Origin: Streptomyces seoulensis
GTDB lineage: Bacteria > Actinomycetota > Actinomycetes > Streptomycetales > Streptomycetaceae
NCBI RefSeq assembly: GCF_022846655.1
Contig: NZ_AP025667.1
Coordinates: 6,423,001 to 6,487,000, forward strand
Direction: 5' to 3'
DNA: 64,000 nucleotides
A model generated the notes under the pieces. It ran no database searches and had not been told where the DNA came from. It was given only the letters and a program-made list of their open reading frames with translations. Made by a program: the position numbers and the translations under genes. Of the stretch, positions 59,452 to 64,000 are shown piece by piece; the first letter of the stretch is position 1, and the number at the start of each line of letters is the position of its first letter.

Positions 59452-60027
59452 TCATACCTGGGTCCGGTGGAAGTTCAGGAAGGACCGCGAGGCCGTCGGG
59501 CCGCGCTGCCCCTGGTAACGGGAGCCGTAGCGCTCGCTGCCGTAGGGGTGCTCGGCGGGCGAGGACAGCCGGAACATGCAGAGCTGGCCGATCTTCATAC
59601 CGGGCCAGAGCTTGATCGGCAGGGTGGCGAGGTTGGACAGTTCCAGGGTCACGTGGCCGCTGAAGCCGGGGTCGATGAACCCGGCGGTGGAGTGGGTGAC
59701 CAGGCCGAGCCGGCCGAGCGAGCTCTTGCCCTCCAGGCGGGAGGCGAGGTCGTCGGGGAGCGTGATGACCTCGTACGTGCTCGCCAGCACGAACTCACCC
59801 GGGTGCAGGATGAACGGCTCGTCGCCCTCGGGCTCCACGAGCCGGGTGAGGTCGGCCTGCTCCACCGAGGGGTCGATGTGCGGGTACCGGTGGTTCTCGA
59901 ACACCCGGAAGTAGCGGTCAAGGCGCACGTCGATGCTCGACGGCTGCACCATGGATTCTTCGTAGGGATCGATCCGGACCCGCCCGGCGTCGATCTCGGC
60001 CCGGATGTCCTTGTCTGAGAGAAGCAC
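59452..60027 (-). CDS. dcd: dCTP deaminase
   Basis: The protein is 191 aa. The catalytic region [20 protein letters not shown] leads into [20 protein letters not shown] with the catalytic Glu (TLEL); [20 protein letters not shown] is the nucleotide-binding N-terminus. It deaminates dCTP to dUTP for dTMP synthesis. The C-terminal GQRGPTASR is the usual lid motif. ATG 60027. Confidence 0.96.
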   Translation of the reverse strand: MLLSDKDIRAEIDAGRVRIDPYEESMVQPSSIDVRLDRYFRVFENHRYPHIDPSVEQADLTRLVEPEGDEPFILHPGEFVLASTYEVITLPDDLASRLEGKSSLGRLGLVTHSTAGFIDPGFSGHVTLELSNLATLPIKLWPGMKIGQLCMFRLSSPAEHPYGSERYGSRYQGQRGPTASRSFLNFHRTQV

Positions 60028-60044
60028 GTCCCGAGGATACGCAA

Positions 60045-60084
60045 GGGGCGCGGACCGCCGACAATCGTGACGAGTCCGCGCCCC
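60045..60084 (-). terminator. Terminator of the zinc-ribbon gene, upstream of dcd
   Basis: An 11-bp perfect stem (60045-60055 with 60074-60084, 18-nt loop) between the stop of the 60127 gene and the start of dcd. Confidence 0.7.
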
Positions 60085-60093
60085 TGTTCCGGT

Positions 60094-60141
60094 GGCGCCT
60101 ACCTCTTCCGCGCCACCTCTTCCGCGCTACCTCTTCTGCAG
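60094..60141. repeat. Short direct repeats at the 3' end of the zinc-ribbon gene
   Basis: Three imperfect copies of cgcyacctcttccgc lie side by side (about 60096, 60110 and 60124). The last overlaps the final codons and stop of the 60127 gene. Confidence 0.65.
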
Positions 60142-60285
60142 GGTGACCGGCACCACGCTGCGCAGCCGTGCGCAGCGGGGACACCGGACGAGCCGACCAG
60201 GGCCGAGACGCTCGGCCTGCTGCATCGGGAACGAAGTGGCGCTGAAGACGTGCCCGTCCGCGCAGCGGACGACGGTGCTTTCCAT
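60127..60285 (-). CDS. 52-residue zinc-ribbon-like protein
   Basis: The product starts MESTVVRCADGHVF and ends with RCPRCARLRSVVPVTLQKR; C8, H12 and the CPRC pair form a plausible zinc site. ATG 60285 is preceded by GAGGGACTTG, a good ribosome site. The frame continues open upstream into the tRNA-Gly gene, but that extension is not credible. Confidence 0.7.
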   Translation of the reverse strand: MESTVVRCADGHVFSATSFPMQQAERLGPGRLVRCPRCARLRSVVPVTLQKR

Positions 60286-60504
60286 CAAGTCCCTCAAGTC
60301 CCTTCCCCAGGAGCCGCGTCGGGCGTACTCCCCCGACGCCGAACGGCACATTACGGGATCAAAGAGACGACCTACCAGGCGGCACTCCGGGGCACCTGAA
60401 GCCCCCACCGTACGCCCCGGCCGACCCCTCTCCGACGCGACCATGGGGTACAGTGAGCGGGCGTTCGGACATCGACTGCACCCAGGTCGATATGTCCGTA
60501 TTGC

Positions 60505-60578
60505 GCGGGTGTAGTTTAATGGTAGAACATCAGCTTCCCAAGCTGAGAGCGCGAGTTCGATTCTCGTCACCCGCTCCA
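60505..60578 (+). tRNA. tRNA-Gly (CCC anticodon)
   Basis: Acceptor arms GCGGGTG (60505-60511) and CACCCGC (60568-60574) pair, discriminator T, CCA encoded (60576-60578). The anticodon loop is TTCCCAA with anticodon CCC, flanked by TCAGC/GCTGA; the T loop is TTCGATT. A tRNA of this kind is a frequent integration target. Confidence 0.96.
60533..60577 (+). repeat. Attachment-site copy inside tRNA-Gly
   Basis: The 45 bases from the anticodon loop to the CC of the CCA recur at 61302-61346 with two mismatches. This is the intact (tRNA-side) copy. Confidence 0.8.
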
Positions 60579-60583
60579 TGAAG

Positions 60584-60613
60584 AAGGCCCAGGTCATCGA
60601 CCGGGGCCTTTTC
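60584..60613 (+). terminator. Terminator after tRNA-Gly
   Basis: AAGGCCC (60584-60590) pairs with GGGCCTT (60604-60610), followed by TTT. Confidence 0.75.
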
Positions 60614-60654
60614 TGTTGTGCCGCTGTGGGCGGTGGGCCGCCGCTTGGGCAGGC

Positions 60655-60956
60655 TCAGACCTTCTCGGCAATCAGGCGCGGATGCTCGGCGGTGAGCAGC
60701 CCGATGTCTTCCACGTCCGAAGTCAGAATCGTCACCCGGCCGGGATGCTGCAAGGCGGTCGCGCACAGCATGGCGTCGATGGCGTACTTGTGGCCGTGCA
60801 GCCCCGCTTCGGATGGATCGCCTCGACCAACACGGCCGCCGAGGTGATCACGGGCAAGTCCGCGTCGCGAGCCGCCGTCAGCCTCTCGCGGATCTCCCGA
60901 TCCCGCTGTACGGCCTTTGCCGGGCCCTCGCTTTCCAGAACCAGGACACCGCTCAC
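60655..60956 (-). pseudogene. Broken PIN-domain (VapC-like) toxin
   Basis: The first part (GTG 60956; VSGVLVLESEGPAKAVQR..., PVITSAAVLVEAIHP) and the last part (AGLHGHKYAIDAMLCATALQ, ILTSDVEDIGLLTAEHPRLI) are both typical of PIN toxins but are in different reading frames and join within a few codons, near 60800. The middle third of the domain is missing, so an out-of-frame deletion has removed it. GTG overlaps the antitoxin stop (GTGA). Without the middle helix it cannot be an active nuclease. Confidence 0.82.
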
Positions 60957-61186
60957 ACGGCAATCTCCGCGTTCGTGGCGTCTCCAGTCAGCCGGGCGCG
61001 CTTGGCCGCCACGGCCTCGGGGTCGGCCGGACCGTGCACCCTGTCGAAGTCCGCGATCAGCTCGTCCAGACTGTCGCACGCGATCTGCCGCTGGGCCGCC
61101 CCCTGCAGGGTTCCGGCAGTCGAGGTGACGGAGATACCGCTGGTGGGGCCGTCGCTGGGCGGGAAGTCAACGTCGTCGTCAGTCAC
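60953..61186 (-). CDS. Antitoxin of a VapBC-like module
   Basis: The product is 77 aa from GTG 61186 (VTDDDVDFPPSDG...), ending IADFDRVHGPADPEAVAAKR then ARLTGDATNAEIAV. It is acidic in front, and its stop overlaps the toxin start, the standard arrangement. The family is recognised from the PIN partner rather than from a clear DNA-binding motif. With its toxin broken it may be non-functional. Confidence 0.65.
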   Translation of the reverse strand: MTDDDVDFPPSDGPTSGISVTSTAGTLQGAAQRQIACDSLDELIADFDRVHGPADPEAVAAKRARLTGDATNAEIAV

Positions 61187-61301
61187 ATTCCGAGCATGCC
61201 ATTCAAAAGGGCACAGCGGGCGACGAATACACCGCGGCACCGACAGAACGCGGGGTCAGGTTCATGCTGGTCAGGGCCATGGAGCTGGTACGAGCACTGT
61301 C

Positions 61302-61346
61302 GCTTCCCAAGCCGAGAGCGCGAGTTCGATGCTCGTCACCCGCTCC
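61302..61346 (+). repeat. Second copy of the tRNA-Gly 3' half (candidate att site)
   Basis: 43 of 45 bases match 60533-60577 (differences at 61313 and 61331). The 5' half of the tRNA is not convincingly present upstream. It closes a 769-bp stretch holding the broken toxin-antitoxin pair. Confidence 0.82.
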
Positions 61347-61495
61347 GCGAAACCCCCAGGCCAGAGGCTTGGGGCTCCTTGTCGTCCGGACCGGTGGACG
61401 GGCTGCGCATAGGCCATCATGCACTTGGTGGGACCGATTCCGTCCGCTGAGAGTCCCACGGCGCATATCCCGCCGCCGAGTTCGGAGTTCCGAGA

Positions 61496-62113
61496 GTGCT
61501 TTTCGACGTCACCCGCAGCGAACTCGTCGGCGTCTTCGGCGAGGAGCGCCTCGCGTCCCTGCCCGCCAGCGTCTTCCCGCTCGCCGTCGCGGACACCCAG
61601 GGTGCCCGCCTGCTGCGGACCGTCGGCGTTCCCACCGGGACGCTCCGGCTGCGTGAGCCCGATGTGGAGTCCGGCCGGCTGCCCCTCGCGCGGGAGGTCG
61701 TCGACGTCGAGGACTTCGAGAACGTCCCGGAGGGCGCGGGCGATTGGCCCGTCATCGGCTGGCTGCTCAACGCGCACCTCGCCTTCGACCCCGGTTCCGG
61801 CAGGGTGCACGCCTTCGACGCCGACGAGGAGACCGCGCGGGAGCTTCACACGGACGTCTCCTCCCTCATCCACGTCACCCTCCGGTTCCAGCGCCTGCTG
61901 GACGAGTTCACCTTCAGCGGTGACGACGGTGACGAGGAAGCCGGCTTCGAGCGCCTGGAGCGCGAGGTCGAGGAAGTCCGGCAGCGGACGAGCAGCATCG
62001 ACCCGCTCCCCTTCCAGGACGACGACACCGTCTGGTCGGTGGTCGGCGAGGAGATCGCCATGGGCCAGCGCTTCAAGGGCGACAGCCCTGGAGCCCGCTC
62101 GCTCTACGGGTGA
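61496..62113 (+). CDS. SUKH-4 family immunity protein
   Basis: The protein is 205 aa. The SUKH-4 pattern is visible: LFDVTRSELVGVFGEERLAS at the N-terminus, LPLAREVVDVEDFENVPEGA, WPVIGWLLNAHLAFDPGSGR and LIHVTLRFQRLLDEF. Such proteins neutralise polymorphic toxins. GTG 61496 follows CGGAG at 8 nt. No toxin gene is adjacent; it lies just outside the decayed element at the tRNA. Confidence 0.8.
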   Translation: MLFDVTRSELVGVFGEERLASLPASVFPLAVADTQGARLLRTVGVPTGTLRLREPDVESGRLPLAREVVDVEDFENVPEGAGDWPVIGWLLNAHLAFDPGSGRVHAFDADEETARELHTDVSSLIHVTLRFQRLLDEFTFSGDDGDEEAGFERLEREVEEVRQRTSSIDPLPFQDDDTVWSVVGEEIAMGQRFKGDSPGARSLYG

Positions 62114-62276
62114 CCGGCGGCCGACGCCGCCCACGTACCGCCGTCAGAGCGGGAGGTCGTCGGGGAGCACCCGGAACGCCTTGTGGCGACCCGACGGGAC
62201 GGTGTGCTGCGGAGGACGTCCGGAGGGAAGGACCCCCGATGACTTCAGGATGCGGCGCGTGCGTCACCATGGCGCG

Positions 62277-62654
62277 ATGTTGACAGAGGAGGACGCGCGT
62301 CGACTGGTGCTTGCCGAGATCGACGACGCGCGGGGCCGCGCGGGGTTCGACCTTCAGATCCTGCGGGTTGAGACCTTGCCGTTCGGGTGGATCTTCTACT
62401 GGGGCGCGGTCCAGGATGGTCACAGTGGACGGCGCCCCCGGCTGGGAGGCAACGGTCCGTTCCTGGTGGATCGTGAGAACGAGCGGTTGATCCGTGCACG
62501 CACCGGCATCCCCGTGGCTCGTCAGATCGCCGACTACGAACGCCGCCTACGACGCGAAGCTCACGCCAGGAATCTGGCAGCGAAACGACACGTGCAAGAG
62601 CGCGCTACCCCAACCCCAGCGACTGTCCCCCGCCCCTCGGAGCGACCGGAATGA
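62277..62654 (+). CDS. YrhB / Imm35-type immunity protein
   Basis: The product is 125 aa. LTEEDARRLVLAEIDDARGR, FGWIFYWGAVQDG and LGGNGPFLVDRENERLIRA follow the YrhB/Imm35 pattern, in which a GNGPFxVDR strand is typical. The C-terminal 30 residues are a basic Pro-rich tail. The start is uncertain: ATG 62277 matches the domain edge but has no ribosome site, ATG 62250 is in frame with weak AGGA. Function inferred from family. Confidence 0.68.
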   Translation: MLTEEDARRLVLAEIDDARGRAGFDLQILRVETLPFGWIFYWGAVQDGHSGRRPRLGGNGPFLVDRENERLIRARTGIPVARQIADYERRLRREAHARNLAAKRHVQERATPTPATVPRPSERPE

Positions 62655-62758
62655 CCGTCGTCGACACCCACGCTCACCCGTGGATGCTCGGCAGTGAGCA
62701 GATCACGGTGCCCACACGACGGGGGCCGTGCCCCGCAGAGAGAAGAGGGAAGTAACCG

Positions 62759-63052
62759 GTGCACTGGTATTCGGCGGCGCAACTGTCGTCGCCTGGGACG
62801 TACTTCCGGACCGCGGCCTTCTGCCTGGTCGTGGCAGTGGCGCTCATCGCGGTCGGACGTCATCAGCGCCGGACAGGGCGCGGCGTCCTCAGCCCGGCCG
62901 CCCCCGTCCGTGTGGGCGACGTGTTGCTCCCCGAGGCGCCGCCCGGCAAGGGCAAGCGGGTGGCGGGCCGGGGCTACCTCTTCGTGGGTTGGTTCCTGGT
63001 GCTGGGCGTGGTCATCAACCTGATCAACGGCATCAGGGCAGCACGCGGCTAG
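62759..63052 (+). CDS. Small membrane protein, two helices
   Basis: The product is 97 aa, with hydrophobic helices FCLVVAVALIAVG and YLFVGWFLVLGVVINLI and a basic loop between. GTG 62759 follows AGGGAAG. Family not recognised; located beyond the immunity genes. Confidence 0.7.
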   Translation: MHWYSAAQLSSPGTYFRTAAFCLVVAVALIAVGRHQRRTGRGVLSPAAPVRVGDVLLPEAPPGKGKRVAGRGYLFVGWFLVLGVVINLINGIRAARG

Positions 63053-63092
63053 CCCGTAGGGGATCGCTGACCGGGCCGGGGTGGCCCGCTGG

Positions 63093-64000
63093 TCACCCCC
63101 CGGCGTTGCGATACCAGTGCGTGCCACCAAGGAGGTACTCGTAGACCGGCCGCCCCCGGCTGCCGGTCGTACGGAACGGGGTGCCGTGGTCGCTGATGCG
63201 GATGGTGCCCTGGCGGCCGCCGCTGTTCCATTCGAGGTCCACGTACCACTTCACGTCGTGGGTGTCGGCGTGGGCGGTGATGTAGAGGACCTCGGGGTCG
63301 GAGCGGCTGACCTTGTACGGGAAGCCGCGTTGGCCGGCCTTCGGCTTGATGACGGGGTTGCCGGCGTCGAGGTCCGTGTCGAAGGACCGCGTCTCCACTC
63401 CGCCGCCGCAGCCCGACGACCCGAGGTACGCGTTCCAGGCCGGCGGCGCGCTCGCGTCGACCACCCCTACGTGCATGGACTCGATGACGACGGTCTCGTC
63501 CCCGGTGCCCTGGACGGTCAGCGCCACCCGCTGTTCGTCGGCGGCGACGGCGCGGTGCGCCTTGACCCAGCCCGGCACGTACTGCCCCATCACCGGCGGC
63601 GCGACGTCGGCGGGAGGCCGGTCGATCAGGTACTTCCCCTCGCACTGCGGGTCGTCCCAGCCGTAGGTGCGGGTGCTCACCGTGAGCGGGACCCCGGCGC
63701 CGTCCTGGGCCAGGGCCGTGGCGGTACCGGGGGCCGACCGGTCGGCGTCCCGGCCTTCCCGGTCGACCGTGAGCGCGGTGGCCACCGCGACGACGACGGC
63801 GACGGCGGCCGCGACCAGGACCCACCGTCTGCGGGCGGTCCGGCGGCCGGGGGCGGGAGCGGGCTGCTCCTCGGGCAGGACGGGAGGAGCCGCGGGCGTG
63901 CTCGGCCGCGCGGAGGGCGGCTCCGGGGCGGCGCCGGACGTTCCGGCCGCTTCCGCGGGCTCCCCCGCCGGGTCCGCCGCGACCCGCCGCGCCCGTTCCC
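63093..64000 (-). CDS. Membrane-anchored protein, 5'-partial (continues past the window)
   Basis: The reading frame is open to the window edge; at 63785 it reads WVLVAAAVAVVVAVATAL, a transmembrane helix, preceded by a Pro/Ala-rich stretch. The outside region is about 230 residues with two cysteine-bearing strands (GWDDPQCEGKYL, YLGSSGCGGGVETR) and ends at 63093. The missing upstream part could be a helix-turn-helix domain, as in many Streptomyces proteins of this layout, but that is inference. Confidence 0.7.
   Translation of the reverse strand, partial: ERARRVAADPAGEPAEAAGTSGAAPEPPSARPSTPAAPPVLPEEQPAPAPGRRTARRRWVLVAAAVAVVVAVATALTVDREGRDADRSAPGTATALAQDGAGVPLTVSTRTYGWDDPQCEGKYLIDRPPADVAPPVMGQYVPGWVKAHRAVAADEQRVALTVQGTGDETVVIESMHVGVVDASAPPAWNAYLGSSGCGGGVETRSFDTDLDAGNPVIKPKAGQRGFPYKVSRSDPEVLYITAHADTHDVKWYVDLEWNSGGRQGTIRISDHGTPFRTTGSRGRPVYEYLLGGTHWYRNAGG

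Noticed and set aside
60127..60597. A 156-codon minus-strand frame starting MTWAFFMERVTRIELALSAWE
   Set aside because: Its N-terminus is the translated complement of tRNA-Gly, a well-known artefact; only the last 52 codons are kept.

Overview
The window is about 72% G+C, uses GTG/TTG starts freely, and carries actinobacterial hallmarks: an hspR-type heat-shock operon with HAIR operators, DUF3151/DUF5063/DUF2617/YbjN proteins, a SURF1 protein, and a Gly-tRNA with encoded CCA beside dcd. It looks like a piece of the conserved core of a Streptomyces chromosome, with gene order resembling the central region of S. coelicolor (from memory, not checked by alignment).

Layout. 1-6.6 kb: a two-RCK ion-channel-like protein (5' end just outside the window), an S9 peptidase, SURF1, and a sigma factor overlapping a membrane partner gene. 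6.9-11.1 kb: ask-asd (overlapping), DUF5063, recR, YbaB. 11.3-16.5 kb: a SLATT-domain protein and a Ser/Thr kinase, both with long in-frame tandem repeats, then a class III aminotransferase. 16.5-20.3 kb: a flavin monooxygenase and its divergent TetR with a readable operator/promoter, a GntR regulator, and an unknown gene. 20.3-26.6 kb: purA, a degenerate lipid-kinase-like protein, a DUF4097 lipoprotein, a P450 and small proteins. 25.7-28.9 kb: tryptophan catabolism (2,3-dioxygenase, kynureninase, candidate formamidase). 29.2-38.5 kb: a GT39-like membrane protein, DUF3151, a DHA2 exporter, fba, pyrE, an epimerase, a SRPBCC protein, a membrane spermidine synthase-like protein and DUF2617. 38.9-44.5 kb: a Gly/His/Cys-rich membrane peptide, an aminotransferase, YbjN, clpB under a HAIR site, and a PPOX protein. 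44.6-47.3 kb: an accessory-looking island with a secreted peptide carrying four DTRWD repeats, a Rieske-like protein lacking cluster ligands, and two paralogous LuxR-type regulators. 47.5-53.3 kb: an orphan sugar-binding lipoprotein and dnaK-grpE-dnaJ-hspR. 53.4-60.3 kb: a membrane HdrD-like Fe-S protein, an ABM monooxygenase, a secreted FG-GAP protein, a Yip1 protein, a phosphoribosyltransferase, dcd and a zinc-ribbon protein. 60.5-63.1 kb: tRNA-Gly(CCC), a broken VapBC-like module bounded by a second copy of the tRNA 3' half, then orphan immunity genes (SUKH-4, YrhB/Imm35). The window ends in a membrane-anchored protein that continues past the edge.

How genes work together: ask and asd supply the first two steps of aspartate-family synthesis; TDO, hydrolase and kynureninase would take tryptophan to anthranilate; HspR, encoded last in the dnaK operon, probably represses both dnaK and clpB through the HAIR sites; fba, pyrE, purA and dcd are housekeeping. 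The least explained parts are the DTRWD/LuxR island and the decayed element at the tRNA. Family assignments come from motifs read by eye; no database search was run.
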